A stretch of 64,000 nt of DNA from Qipengyuania sediminis (GTDB taxonomy: Bacteria; Pseudomonadota; Alphaproteobacteria; Sphingomonadales; Sphingomonadaceae), in the NCBI RefSeq assembly GCF_004358425.1, contig NZ_CP037948.1, positions 1,612,001 through 1,676,000 on the forward strand. The letters are read 5' to 3'. Below the pieces are notes generated by a model. That model had not been told where the DNA came from, did no database searches, and was given only the letters and a program-made list of their open reading frames with translations. Shown one piece after another: positions 1 through 8,580 of this stretch. The position numbers and the translations under genes are program-made. Within the stretch, counting starts at the first letter, position 1; each line of letters opens with the position of its first letter.

Positions 1-1
1 C

Positions 2-463
2 TGGCGCTTCTACCAGGACACCGGTGCGCGCAAGTGGGGCTCGCCCTATCTGACGCGCGCCGCTTTCGACCTCATCGGCGAGCGGCTCGGAAATGCGGTC
101 CTGTTGATCCTGGCCTGTCAGGAGGGGGAAGCCATCGCCGGGGCGCTTAATGTCATTGGCCCCGATGCGCTTTACGGCCGCTATTGGGGCTCGACGCGCG
201 AGGTCCGGTTCCTTCATTTCGAGCTGTGCTATTATCAGGCGATCGAGGCCGCGATTGCACTTGGGCTCGCGCGGGTGGAGGCGGGGGCGCAAGGGGGCCA
301 CAAGCTTGCGCGCGGTTACGCCCCGGTACGCACATATTCGGCGCATTGGATCGCCGATCCGGGCCTGCGCGCGGCGATCGCCGACTTCCTCGATCGCGAG
401 CGCGCGGGCGTGGCGATGGATGCGAACTACCTCGAAACCCGTACGCCCTACCGCAAGGGCTAG
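2..463 (+). CDS. COG3146 (DUF482) GNAT-like acyltransferase, 3' part only
   Basis: The gene runs in from the left edge, so only about 153 C-terminal residues are present. The fragment carries the signature end of the COG3146/DUF482 family ('peptidogalycan biosynthesis protein', a GNAT-fold acyltransferase): FHLGxELCYYQAIE-like stretch, then VEAGAQGGHKLARGY, and a C-terminal TPYRKG. The family is widespread in alphaproteobacteria, is cytoplasmic, and has no settled substrate. Its stop codon overlaps by two bases the stop of the convergent gene on the other strand. The family call is firm; function is not known. Confidence 0.85.
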   Translation, partial: WRFYQDTGARKWGSPYLTRAAFDLIGERLGNAVLLILACQEGEAIAGALNVIGPDALYGRYWGSTREVRFLHFELCYYQAIEAAIALGLARVEAGAQGGHKLARGYAPVRTYSAHWIADPGLRAAIADFLDRERAGVAMDANYLETRTPYRKG

Positions 464-798
464 GCGGCGCGGCGCTCGCCGGCTTCGAGCTTGAGCCATT
501 CGCGCGCGCGGCGCTGCGCTTCGGCGATCTCGCGCGCGGTCATTTCTTCCGAAATGTCGTGCCGACACCAGGCCGCTTCCTCATGCCCGCGCGCGGCGGC
601 GATGTTGAACCACTTGTGCGCTTCGATGAGATCGCAGGCGCAGCCATGGCTGCCGGTCGAGAAGGCAACCCCCAGATCGTAAAGCGCGGCGATGCTGCCG
701 TCGGTAAAGGCGGCGAGGCACCGCGCCATCAACGCCTCGGCCTCCGCCCCCTGATGGACGATCCCCGCGCCCCCATCGATCGCTCCCAGAATTGCCAT
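460..798 (-). CDS. small SEL1-like repeat protein
   Basis: A 112-residue protein if started at the ATG at 798 (MAILGAIDGG). The reading frame extends further upstream, but the extension is rich in Arg/Gly/Pro and looks non-coding. The centre resembles a single Sel1/TPR-like helical repeat: AALYDLGVAFSTG followed by EAHKWFNIAAARG, the typical A-x-x-L-G and A-x-W-x-x-x-A-A-x-x-G pattern. No signal peptide or membrane segment is visible. Such proteins are common in Sphingomonadales near dksA, but the role is unknown; protein-protein interaction is inferred from the repeat only. Confidence 0.7.
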   Translation of the reverse strand: MAILGAIDGGAGIVHQGAEAEALMARCLAAFTDGSIAALYDLGVAFSTGSHGCACDLIEAHKWFNIAAARGHEEAAWCRHDISEEMTAREIAEAQRRAREWLKLEAGERRAA

Positions 799-1012
799 TC
801 CCCGTCCCCTCGTTCCCGGTGCCCCGACCGGGTTCCTCACCCTGTCTCGCCCGTCATGCTCAAGAAATGGTTAACGCGGTGGGAGCCTTTCGCTTGTGCC
901 CTGCATTGCTTCTTGCCTATAGGCCGCCTCCGTCAGGCGGCGCTGCGACACGGGCAAAGATCCCGGCGCGGCTGGTGGACCCGCCCGACGCTTCGTTGGG
1001 TAAGGGGTAGTG

Positions 1013-1471
1013 ATGGCCACCGCCGCGTTTGCCGACCAGGAGAGGCTCGCCCGCATCAAGGCCGCCGTCGGCACCGATTACGTGCCCGATGAAGCCGAGG
1101 ACTATATGTCCGAGCGGCAGTGCGATTACTTCCGCATGTTGTTGCTGGAATGGAAGCGCTCGATCCATTCCGCCGCCGAAACCACGCTGCAATCGCTGCA
1201 GGATGGGCCCATCCGCGAGGCCGATCTCAACGACCGCGCCTCCAGCGAGACTGATTGGGGGATCGAGCTTCGCACGCGCGATCGCCAGCGCAAGCTCATT
1301 GCCAAGATCGACGCCGCGCTGCGGCGGATCGACGCGGGCGAATACGGCTTTTGCGAAGTGACCGGCGATCCCATCGGCCTGAAACGCCTGATCGCGCGGC
1401 CGGTCGCGACCATGACGGTGGAAGCGCAGGAAGCTCACGAACGCCGCGAAAAGATTTCGCGAGACGACTGA
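1013..1471 (+). CDS. dksA: RNA polymerase-binding transcription factor DksA
   Basis: DksA binds the RNA polymerase secondary channel and, with ppGpp, adjusts rRNA and amino-acid promoters. The protein is 152 residues from the ATG at 1013, which has AAGGGG five bases upstream; an in-frame GTG sits at 1010. The coiled-coil tip DxxDxA (DLNDRA) falls at residues 71-76, the same numbering as in E. coli. The C-terminal zinc-finger region keeps only the first cysteine (GFCEVTGDP, about residue 114); the other three zinc positions are Thr/Ala-like. This single-cysteine type is normal for alphaproteobacterial DksA. No operon partner; PilZ gene follows after 110 bases. Confidence 0.95.
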   Translation: MATAAFADQERLARIKAAVGTDYVPDEAEDYMSERQCDYFRMLLLEWKRSIHSAAETTLQSLQDGPIREADLNDRASSETDWGIELRTRDRQRKLIAKIDAALRRIDAGEYGFCEVTGDPIGLKRLIARPVATMTVEAQEAHERREKISRDD

Positions 1472-1499
1472 ACCATTTGGAGACACGCAGTTTTTTCTT

Positions 1500-1515
1500 G
1501 CTGCCGGGCAGCTTT
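1500..1515 (+). terminator. possible weak terminator after dksA
   Basis: Perfect six-base-pair stem GCTGCC/GGCAGC with a one-base centre (a tight cruciform-like hairpin) followed by TTT, 29 bases after the dksA stop. The loop is too short for a classic hairpin unless the stem frays, so this is a weak call. Confidence 0.3.
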
Positions 1516-1581
1516 CGCGCATATCCCCGGCGTGCCACGGATGCATAGATCCGGGTCGCCGAGACAATAACGAGACTAGCC

Positions 1582-1971
1582 ATGGCATCGCTCGATACCC
1601 GCGAGGACGATCGCGACAGCATGTTCCTGATGGCCGATATCCTGCCGGCCGCCACGCAGGACGATCCCGATCCCGCCCCCGCCCGGATGCGGGTGCGCAA
1701 TCTTTCCAGCGGGGGGATGATGGCGGAAGGGGATCTGCGCGTGGTGCGCGGGCAGGCGATTCGAGCGGAATTGCGCGGCATCGGCATGGTCGAGGGGACG
1801 GTCGTTTGGGTGCGCAGCAACAGCTTCGGCGTCGCCTTCGCGGAGAATGTCGATCCCAAGCTCGCGCGCACCAAGGTGTTCGGCGGCGACAAGGAGGCGC
1901 CGGTCTATGCCCGCGCCGCGCTGTCGGCACCGCGGCACGACGGCTGGAACGGCAAGCTCCGCCGCATTTGA
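1582..1971 (+). CDS. PilZ domain protein
   Basis: A 129-residue cytoplasmic protein made of one PilZ-like beta barrel. Both c-di-GMP-binding signatures can be seen: RxxxR near the N terminus (REDDR, residues 7-11) and the N-L-S-x-x-G motif (RNLSSGG, about residue 38-44). The family binds cyclic di-GMP and passes the signal to motility, envelope or transcription targets. No fused output domain is present, so its partner is unknown. It lies alone between dksA and a lipoprotein gene. Confidence 0.85.
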   Translation: MASLDTREDDRDSMFLMADILPAATQDDPDPAPARMRVRNLSSGGMMAEGDLRVVRGQAIRAELRGIGMVEGTVVWVRSNSFGVAFAENVDPKLARTKVFGGDKEAPVYARAALSAPRHDGWNGKLRRI

Positions 1972-2031
1972 GCGTTTCGGCCAAGCAACCCGCGGCTGAC
2001 GGAGGGCGCGTGGTCTGATAGAGCGCGCGCG

Positions 2032-3498
2032 ATGCTTCGCGCCGCCGTCCCGCTGTTCGCCTGCCTTCTGGCTGCCGCCTGCGCACGCGGAGACGAAAAC
2101 GCGATCGATGTCGCGGTGATCGGCGATCCCGTGGACCTTTCCGCCAGCGGCCTGCGCCTCGCACCGCCCGGGGAGCTGGTCCGCGCGGCGACCACGCAGG
2201 GCCTCGTCCGGCTCGACGAGGCCGGGCAGATCGTCCCTGCCATCGCCGAACGCTGGATCGTTACCGATGATGGGATGAGCTACATCTTCCGCATCCGCGA
2301 GCTTGACCTTGCGGGCGGCAAACGGTTGACCGCACGCCGCGCGCAGCAGGCCCTGCGCAGCGCCATGGCATCGCTTTCCGGAACCAGCCTCGGCCTCGAT
2401 CTCGCCCAGGTGCGCGATGTCCGCGCTATGACCGGGCGGGTAATCGAGATCCGGCTGAAGAGTCCGATGCCGGGCTTCCTGCAACTGCTCGCCCAGCCGG
2501 AACTCGGTATCACGGTCGACGGGACGCCGACGGGGCCGATGGCGACCATAACTGCACAACCCGGGGGGCCGCTGCTGCTGCGCGCGCTACCCCCCGAAGC
2601 GCGCGGCCTCCCCACCAGCCCCGGCTGGGCGGAAGAAGTCCGCGCGGTGCGCCTGTTCGCGGGTGAGGCGGGCGCGCTGACCCGCCGGTTTTTGGACGGC
2701 GATTTCGCCGTGCTGCTCGGCGGCACGCTGGCAACGCTGCCGCTCGCCGACACCGGCCCGCTGGCGCGCGGCACGGTCCGGATCGACCCGGCGCTAGGGC
2801 TCTTCGGGCTCGATGTGCTGCGCGCCGAGGGCTTTCTCTCGGAAGTCGCCAACCGCGAAGCGCTGGCGCTGGTGCTCGACCGGGAGGCGCTGATCCAGCC
2901 GTTCAATCTCGCCGGTTGGACCGCCACCACCCGCGTGGTCGCGCCGGGTCTCCCTGACGATCCGGGGCTTGCCGCAGAGCGTTGGCAGGGCATGGACCTT
3001 GCCGCCCGGCGCTCGCTTGCCGCCAGCCGCATCGCGCGCTGGAAGGCGGCGAACGGCGGCAGGCTCGAGTTGCGGTTGCGCCTCCCTCAGGGGCCGGGCT
3101 CCGACCTGCTTTTCGCCGCGCTCGCCGAGCAATATCGCACCGTCGGGATCGTGCTCACCAGAAGCGAAGGCGAAGATCGCGCCGATCTTGGCTTACGTGA
3201 CCGGGTCGCGCGCTATGCCGGGGCGCGGTGGTTCCTCAACCAGTTCGCCTGCCGCACCAGCGCGGCGATCTGTTCCGAAGACGTCGACCTGCTGGCCCAG
3301 CTTGCGGTCCAGACGCGCGATCCCGTGCAGCAGGCGCGCTATCTTGCCGACGCTGAGACCGCTTTTACCGCCACCAATGGGTTTATCCCGATCGGCGCGC
3401 CGATCCGGTGGTCCCTGGTGCGATCGGGGGTCCAGGGTTTCGCGGAGAATGCGCACGCTGCGCATCCCTTGTTCCCGCTGACCGCCGCGCCCATGTAA
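2032..3498 (+). CDS. family 5 extracellular solute-binding lipoprotein (peptide/nickel type)
   Basis: A 488-residue protein with a lipoprotein signal: hydrophobic segment then the lipobox LAAAC (Cys about residue 17). The rest follows the SBP_bac_5 pattern, including TTQGLVRLDEAGQIVPAIAE near residue 55-75, typical of DppA/OppA-like binding proteins. These capture peptides or other small solutes and deliver them to an ABC permease. No permease or ATPase genes are beside it, so it is an orphan here and may work with a transporter elsewhere or have a different role. The next gene starts seven bases after its stop. Confidence 0.85.
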   Translation: MLRAAVPLFACLLAAACARGDENAIDVAVIGDPVDLSASGLRLAPPGELVRAATTQGLVRLDEAGQIVPAIAERWIVTDDGMSYIFRIRELDLAGGKRLTARRAQQALRSAMASLSGTSLGLDLAQVRDVRAMTGRVIEIRLKSPMPGFLQLLAQPELGITVDGTPTGPMATITAQPGGPLLLRALPPEARGLPTSPGWAEEVRAVRLFAGEAGALTRRFLDGDFAVLLGGTLATLPLADTGPLARGTVRIDPALGLFGLDVLRAEGFLSEVANREALALVLDREALIQPFNLAGWTATTRVVAPGLPDDPGLAAERWQGMDLAARRSLAASRIARWKAANGGRLELRLRLPQGPGSDLLFAALAEQYRTVGIVLTRSEGEDRADLGLRDRVARYAGARWFLNQFACRTSAAICSEDVDLLAQLAVQTRDPVQQARYLADAETAFTATNGFIPIGAPIRWSLVRSGVQGFAENAHAAHPLFPLTAAPM

Positions 3499-3504
3499 CG
3501 CGCG

Positions 3505-3936
3505 ATGGAGGACTCCACCGCTCCGCGTCTCAGCCGTCCCGCGCCCATGAGGCTGGACCTGCCGCTGGGCACCACGCCCACGGACGTTCGCCGCCGGCTG
3601 GAGTCGATGGAGCGCCTGCTCGAACGCAGCCTGACCATCCCCGGCACCCGCGTGCCCGTGGGGCTCGATGCCGCGCTGGGCCTGGTCCCGGTCGTCGGCG
3701 ATATCATCACCGCGGCGCTCGGCGCCTATGCGCTTTGGGAAGCGCGCAATCTGGGCCTTCCGAAGTGGAAGCTCGCGCGCATGGCGGGCAATATCGCGAT
3801 CGACACGACGGTAGGCGCAGTGCCAGTCGCGGGCGATCTCATCGATCTCGCGTTCCGCTCCAACACGCGAAACCTGCGGATCGTGAAGCGCCATCTCGAC
3901 CGGCATCATCCCGAAACGCGCGTGATCGAGCGCTGA
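3505..3936 (+). CDS. DUF4112 small membrane protein
   Basis: A 143-residue protein matching the DUF4112 pattern: an N-terminal amphipathic stretch with RxxLExMExLL, then two similar hydrophobic hairpin segments, GLDAALGLVPVVGDIITA (about residues 52-69) and a second VPVAGDLIDLAFR repeat (about 113-125). The repeated V-P-V-V/A-G-D-x-I motif is the family hallmark. Function is unknown. It is likely co-transcribed with the preceding binding-protein gene and sits 36 bases before kynA. Confidence 0.85.
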   Translation: MEDSTAPRLSRPAPMRLDLPLGTTPTDVRRRLESMERLLERSLTIPGTRVPVGLDAALGLVPVVGDIITAALGAYALWEARNLGLPKWKLARMAGNIAIDTTVGAVPVAGDLIDLAFRSNTRNLRIVKRHLDRHHPETRVIER

Positions 3937-3972
3937 CTAGGCAGCCTGCACCGCTACGCTTATGCGTCGCGC

Positions 3973-4767
3973 ATGGGTAAAGCCGACGTCACCTACGCAT
4001 CCTATCTCGACTTGGGCCGCATCCTCGGCGCGCAGCATGCGGTTTCGGGCGCTCATGACGAGATGCTGTTCATCATCGTCCACCAGGCAAGCGAACTGTG
4101 GCTGAAGCTCTGCATTCATGAGCTGACCGCGGCGCGCGACTGCCTGATCGCGGACGATCTCCGCCCGGCCTTCAAGATGCTCGCCCGCGTCGCGCGCGCG
4201 CAGGGGCAACTGATCCAAAGCTGGGATGTCCTCTCAACCATGACCCCGCATGATTATTCGCAGGTCCGCCCGCATCTGGGCGGCTCGAGCGGGTTTCAGA
4301 GCGCACAATACCGGATGATGGAATTCCTCATGGGTGGCCGCAATCCAAACATGGCCACGATGCACGAGCCGGTGCCCGAAGTCGCGGCCGAGCTTCGCGC
4401 CGAGCTCGGCCGCCGATCAATCTATGGCGAAGCGGTGGCACTGCTGGCGCGACGCGGCCTCGCCATTCCGGATGAAATACTTGCGCGCGATCACGACCGC
4501 ACCTGGACCTTCGCCGAAGAGGTCGAGGCAGCCTGGGCCGCGATCTACCGCGATCCCGAAGCGCATTGGGACCTCTACGAACTTGCCGAAAAGCTCGTCG
4601 ATCTCGAATACCATTTCCAGCGCTGGCGCTTCGGCCATCTGAAGACCGTGGAACGGATCATTGGCTTCAAGCGCGGGACCGGGGGGACGCCGGGCGTTCC
4701 CTATCTCGCAGGCGTGCTGAAGCAGGCGTTTTTTCCCGAACTGCTCAGCGTGCGGACGGCGCTATGA
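3973..4767 (+). CDS. kynA: tryptophan 2,3-dioxygenase
   Basis: Heme enzyme that opens the indole ring of L-tryptophan to give N-formylkynurenine, the first step of the kynurenine pathway. The 264-residue length fits bacterial TDO. Visible signatures are [18 protein letters not shown] (about residues 28-45, substrate and heme region), [16 protein letters not shown] (residues 97-112) and the C-terminal [11 protein letters not shown]. It is the first gene of a tight three-gene unit with kynB (four-base ATGA overlap) and kynU, which together turn tryptophan into anthranilate plus alanine. Confidence 0.96.
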   Translation: MGKADVTYASYLDLGRILGAQHAVSGAHDEMLFIIVHQASELWLKLCIHELTAARDCLIADDLRPAFKMLARVARAQGQLIQSWDVLSTMTPHDYSQVRPHLGGSSGFQSAQYRMMEFLMGGRNPNMATMHEPVPEVAAELRAELGRRSIYGEAVALLARRGLAIPDEILARDHDRTWTFAEEVEAAWAAIYRDPEAHWDLYELAEKLVDLEYHFQRWRFGHLKTVERIIGFKRGTGGTPGVPYLAGVLKQAFFPELLSVRTAL

Positions 4768-5396
4768 CCCCTCGGGTGTGGGACATCAGCCAGACCCTGC
4801 GCCCCGGCATCCCCGTCTGGCCGGGCGATACCCCATATGCCTTCGCGCGAAGCTGGCGGATGGAAGACGGCTCACCCGTCAATGTCGGGCGCGTGGTATT
4901 GAGCACGCACACGGGGACGCATGGCGACGCGCCGCTGCACTACGCCGCGGATGCGCCGGATATCGCCAGCGTCGATCTCGAACCCTATCTCGGACCCTGC
5001 CTCGTCGTGGACGCACGCCGGGCAGAAGGTCTCGTGACAATCGGCGACCTGCCCCCGCTGGAGGGGGCGCCCCGCGTGCTGATCCGCACCTACGACGCTT
5101 TCCCGCACGCGCAGTGGAACACGGCTTTTACCGCGATCGCGCCCGATACCATCCGCTGGCTGGCGGCGGCAGGCGTGCGGCTTATCGGCACCGACGCACC
5201 CTCGCTCGACCCGCAGGAGAGCAAGGCCATGGACGCACATCGCGCGGTGCTGGAGGCCGATATGCGCATCCTCGAAGGGCTGGTGCTCGATGCGGTGCCG
5301 CCGGGCCGTTACGAGCTGATCGCGCTGCCGCTCAAGATCGCGGGCGGGGACGCGGGACTGTGCCGAGCGGTCTTGCGCGAGCTTGCTAGTGCTTGA
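4764..5396 (+). CDS. kynB: kynurenine formamidase (cyclase family)
   Basis: Hydrolyses N-formylkynurenine to kynurenine and formate. The 210-residue protein starts at the ATG that overlaps the kynA stop (ATGA), implying translational coupling. The metal-binding motif of the cyclase/KynB family is present as [14 protein letters not shown] (residues about 44-57), and the start region [17 protein letters not shown] is typical. A longer upstream frame exists inside kynA but is only a shadow. The gene lies between kynA and kynU, as expected for KynB. Confidence 0.95.
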   Translation: MTPRVWDISQTLRPGIPVWPGDTPYAFARSWRMEDGSPVNVGRVVLSTHTGTHGDAPLHYAADAPDIASVDLEPYLGPCLVVDARRAEGLVTIGDLPPLEGAPRVLIRTYDAFPHAQWNTAFTAIAPDTIRWLAAAGVRLIGTDAPSLDPQESKAMDAHRAVLEADMRILEGLVLDAVPPGRYELIALPLKIAGGDAGLCRAVLRELASA

Positions 5397-6606
5397 GGAG
5401 GCCCGGGCGCGCGACGCCGCCGATCCGCTGGCAGAGTATCGCGACCGTTTCGCCCTGCCCCAGGGCGTGATCTATCTCGACGGCAATTCGCTGGGCGCGC
5501 TGCCGAAGGCGACCGCTTCGCGGCTTTCCGAAGTCGTAACCGGCGAATGGGGCGAAGGCCTGATCCGCTCCTGGAACAGCGCCGAATGGATCGGCCTGCC
5601 GCAGCGCGTTGGCGGCAAGATCGCGCCTCTGATCGGTGCCGCGCCGCACGAGGTGATCGCGGCGGACAGCACCAGCGTGAACCTGTTCAAGCTTATCGCC
5701 GCCGCGCTCGCGATGCGGCCGGGGCGGAAGGTGGTGTTGAGCGAGCCGGGCAATTTCCCGACCGATCTCTACATGGTCGAAGGGCTCGCGCGGCAGGGTC
5801 TTGCCGAATGCCGGCTTGCGCCGCGCGAGGCGCTGGTCGGCAATCTCGACGAGAGCGTTGCGCTGCTGCTTCTTACCCATGTGCATTACAGGACCGGGGC
5901 GCTGCACGACATCGCGGCTCTGACCGCCGCCGCGCACCGGGCAGGCGCGCTGGTGCTGTGGGACCTCTCGCATACCGCGGGCGCGCTGCCGGTCGATCTG
6001 GCTGCTGCCGGGGCCGATTTCGCAGTCGGATGCGGCTACAAATATCTCAACGGTGGACCCGGCGCGCCCGCGTTCGCCTACGTGGCGGAGCGGCATCACG
6101 CAGCGTTGGAGCAGCCGCTGACGGGATGGATGGGGCATGCCCAGCCCTTCGCCTTTGCCGATGCCTATGTGCCGGGGGAGGGCATGACCCGGCTCTTATG
6201 CGGGACGCCGCCGGTGCTGGGGTTGGCGGCGCTGGAGGTGGGGGTCGATCTGATCGCCGAGATCGGCGTTGCCCGCCTCTATGCGAAATCCCGGGAGCTT
6301 TCGGATTTCTTCTTGCGTTGCCTTGCCGATCGAGGCCCAATCGTCGAGCTTGTCAGCCCGCCCGATCCGGCAGCGCGCGGCAGCCAGTTGAGCTTCCGCC
6401 ATCCCCATGCCTATGCAGTCAGCCAGGCGTTGATCGCGCGCGGGGTTATCGGCGACTTCCGCGAACCCGATGTCCTGCGCCTGGGATTCGCCCCCGCCTA
6501 TCTCCGCTTCGCCGACATGGAAACGGCGGCGCGCCACCTCGCCGAAGTGCTCGATAAAGGCGAATGGCGGCGTCCAAAGTTCGCCGAGCGCGCCGCGGTC
6601 ACTTAA
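5383..6606 (+). CDS. kynU: kynureninase
   Basis: PLP enzyme that cleaves kynurenine to anthranilate and alanine. About 405-407 residues. The start is non-ATG: TTG at 5383 or GTG at 5389, both overlapping the end of kynB, so expression is probably coupled. Motifs: [10 protein letters not shown] near residue 30, [13 protein letters not shown] (about residues 193-205) and the PLP lysine in [16 protein letters not shown]. Third gene of the kyn unit; no dedicated regulator is next to it. Anthranilate could feed tryptophan recycling or quinolone-like products; the window does not say which. Confidence 0.95.
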   Translation: MLVLEEARARDAADPLAEYRDRFALPQGVIYLDGNSLGALPKATASRLSEVVTGEWGEGLIRSWNSAEWIGLPQRVGGKIAPLIGAAPHEVIAADSTSVNLFKLIAAALAMRPGRKVVLSEPGNFPTDLYMVEGLARQGLAECRLAPREALVGNLDESVALLLLTHVHYRTGALHDIAALTAAAHRAGALVLWDLSHTAGALPVDLAAAGADFAVGCGYKYLNGGPGAPAFAYVAERHHAALEQPLTGWMGHAQPFAFADAYVPGEGMTRLLCGTPPVLGLAALEVGVDLIAEIGVARLYAKSRELSDFFLRCLADRGPIVELVSPPDPAARGSQLSFRHPHAYAVSQALIARGVIGDFREPDVLRLGFAPAYLRFADMETAARHLAEVLDKGEWRRPKFAERAAVT

Positions 6607-7796
6607 TTCGTCGCCGGTTGCGGCAAGTGAGTGCCGAGCCCGAAGTCTTCCGCGCGGTAGCTATGCTTGCGATAGCCGCTCGCCTCGGCATCCGCGAGGT
6701 AGCGGGCCATTCGCGCCTCAACCCATGCGGGGAGTTCGAGGCCGAGGAAGGCGTAGAGGCGGCGCATCTCGCCGCGCCAGTCTGCGTTCATGGCCGCAAA
6801 GCTCGTCTCGATCTGCGGCACTTCGGGGTGGGCGGCGCGAACCTCGGCGGCAATCGCCTCGCGCAGGGCGGTCTTGCGCTGCCATTCCGCGCCGATCCAG
6901 CTGCGGTCGGCGGCGTCGGATTGGATGCGCATCTGCTGCCAGGCGAGCGAGGCAGTGCTAGCGACGACCTGCTGCGGATCGCGGTTGAGGCAGATCAGCC
7001 GCGCGTCGGGAAAGGCGGTGACCAATGGCGTGAGATCTTCCATGAATTGCGGTGCCTTGAGCACGAAGGGCTGGCCACCCGCGCTCCCGCGTTGCCAGGC
7101 GAGCGTCTGGAGCAGGTGCTTGAATTCGCCATAGACCCAGCTTCGGTCCTGGCTCTCCCACCAGCGTGCGAAGCCGCGCACGCGCCACTGCGCCTCGAAC
7201 TGCGCGCCGTAGAACGAGACCGCGAGGAGGCCGAACGGCTCGTCCACCTGGCGGGGGCCGCTCGGGTGGACGGCGCTCAGCGCGGGGTTGAGCTTGTCGA
7301 GCAGAGCAAGCTGCGCCCAGCTTTTGATAAGCCGCAGGTCGAACGCACCGGGTACAGGTTCGGTGACTTCGTAGAAGCGGGTATGGGCAAGCCGCGGATC
7401 GCAGCCGAACAACCGCTGCAACCGCGTGGTGCCCGATCGCATCTGCCCGAGCACGACAATCGGCTCAGCCAGCTCCACCGCCGCGATCTCGGGATGCGCG
7501 CGCCACAATCGCGCCGCCCGCGCGCGCTGGCGCAACAGCCCGCCGAGCTGGACAGTGGCAAAGGTCAGCCCGACCGGATTGAGCGCCGCCTCATGCTCGA
7601 GACTTTCGAGCAGCCGCTCGAAGGCTTCGCGCCAGGGCGGCGCGGCGGCTCCTTCCTCCCGCATGACCGCATCGGCCCGCGCGCGCAGATCAGCGAGCTT
7701 CGGGCGGGTCAGCAGCCGGTGCCGCCAGGCCGCCTCCAGCAAGACCGAGGCACGGCGCACGCGACGCTCCGCGATGTCCGGAACAGGATCGGTCAT
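6603..7796 (-). CDS. sulfotransferase family protein
   Basis: A 397-residue protein from the ATG at 7796 (MTDPVPD); the upstream extension is Gly/Pro-rich and unlikely to be translated. The PAPS-binding P-loop-like motif is seen as LGQMRSGTTRLQRLFG (about residues 113-128), and a second conserved block, FPDARLICLNRDPQQVVAS (about residues 260-280), is the 3'-phosphate binding region of the Sulfotransfer_3 family. It would transfer a sulfuryl group from PAPS to an unknown acceptor. It converges on kynU with a four-base overlap of ends. The family call is firm; the substrate is unknown. Confidence 0.85.
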   Translation of the reverse strand: MTDPVPDIAERRVRRASVLLEAAWRHRLLTRPKLADLRARADAVMREEGAAAPPWREAFERLLESLEHEAALNPVGLTFATVQLGGLLRQRARAARLWRAHPEIAAVELAEPIVVLGQMRSGTTRLQRLFGCDPRLAHTRFYEVTEPVPGAFDLRLIKSWAQLALLDKLNPALSAVHPSGPRQVDEPFGLLAVSFYGAQFEAQWRVRGFARWWESQDRSWVYGEFKHLLQTLAWQRGSAGGQPFVLKAPQFMEDLTPLVTAFPDARLICLNRDPQQVVASTASLAWQQMRIQSDAADRSWIGAEWQRKTALREAIAAEVRAAHPEVPQIETSFAAMNADWRGEMRRLYAFLGLELPAWVEARMARYLADAEASGYRKHSYRAEDFGLGTHLPQPATN

Positions 7797-7863
7797 GCGA
7801 AGTCGCTCATGCAGCCCACAAGCGCCGCCGCCCCCGCCCGGTTCCGGTTTCCGCAATCATGGC

Positions 7864-8481
7864 TCAAGCTTCCAGCTCGATGTCCCAGTAGAGCCAGTCG
7901 CGCCAGGTCTCGTGCAGATAGCCCGGCGGGAACAGCCGGCCATGCTGCTGCAATTGCCAGTGCGTGGGCCGGATCGGCTGCGCATAGAGCGCCATCCCCG
8001 CCTGCCGCGGGGTGCGTCCGCCCTTCTTCATGTTGCAGGGTCCGCAGGCGGTGGCGATGTTCTCCCAGGTGGTCTTGCCCCCTAGCCTTCGCGGCAGGAC
8101 ATGGTCGAAGGTAAGATTTCGCGTGTCGCCGCAGTATTGGCAGGCGAAGCGATCGCGCAGGAACAGGTTGAAGCGCGTGAAGGCCGGGAATTCCGATGGC
8201 TTCACATATTGCTTGAGCGCGATCACGCTCGGAATCTTCATGTCGAGGCTGGGGGAATGCACCTCGCGGTCGTAGGTCTCGATCACCACCACCCGGTCGA
8301 GGAAGATTGCCTTGATCGCAGTCTGCCAGGGCCACAGGCTGAGCGGGTAGTAAGAGAGCGGGGTGTAGTCCGCGTTCAGCACCAGCGAGGGGCAGGCAGC
8401 GAGATGTCGCGAGGCATCTTCGCGCAATCTGCGGACCTCGGCCGCCCGTTCCAGCATTTCGGCCTTGAACACCGGCCACAT
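7864..8481 (-). CDS. HNH endonuclease
   Basis: A 205-residue protein (start ATG 8481; MLERAAEV at 8457 is an alternative). The C-terminal half is a complete HNH domain: FACQYCG (first zinc pair), TFDHVLPRRLGGKTTWENI with the catalytic D-H, and ACGPCNMKKGGRTP (second zinc pair). The N-terminal VLNADYTPLSYYPLSLWPW segment is typical of the large stand-alone HNH family found as a core gene in alphaproteobacteria and cyanobacteria. No methyltransferase or phage genes are nearby, so it is unlikely to be a restriction enzyme. Its biological role is unclear. Confidence 0.9.
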   Translation of the reverse strand: MWPVFKAEMLERAAEVRRLREDASRHLAACPSLVLNADYTPLSYYPLSLWPWQTAIKAIFLDRVVVIETYDREVHSPSLDMKIPSVIALKQYVKPSEFPAFTRFNLFLRDRFACQYCGDTRNLTFDHVLPRRLGGKTTWENIATACGPCNMKKGGRTPRQAGMALYAQPIRPTHWQLQQHGRLFPPGYLHETWRDWLYWDIELEA

Positions 8482-8580
8482 CCTCCCCGATGAGCTGAGG
8501 ATGCATTTGCGCGAAGAAGCGTCAAGAGCGTTACAGACAGGCTTTCCACAGCGCTGTCCCCTGCCCGCCCCGAGGCACAG

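Noticed and set aside
917..2164. 415-residue minus-strand frame across dksA and the PilZ gene
   Set aside because: Low-complexity Arg/Pro-rich translation; both genes on the plus strand are well supported.
6564..8114. 516-residue plus-strand frame opposite the sulfotransferase and HNH genes
   Set aside because: Spans two genes with clear motifs on the other strand; no family pattern of its own.
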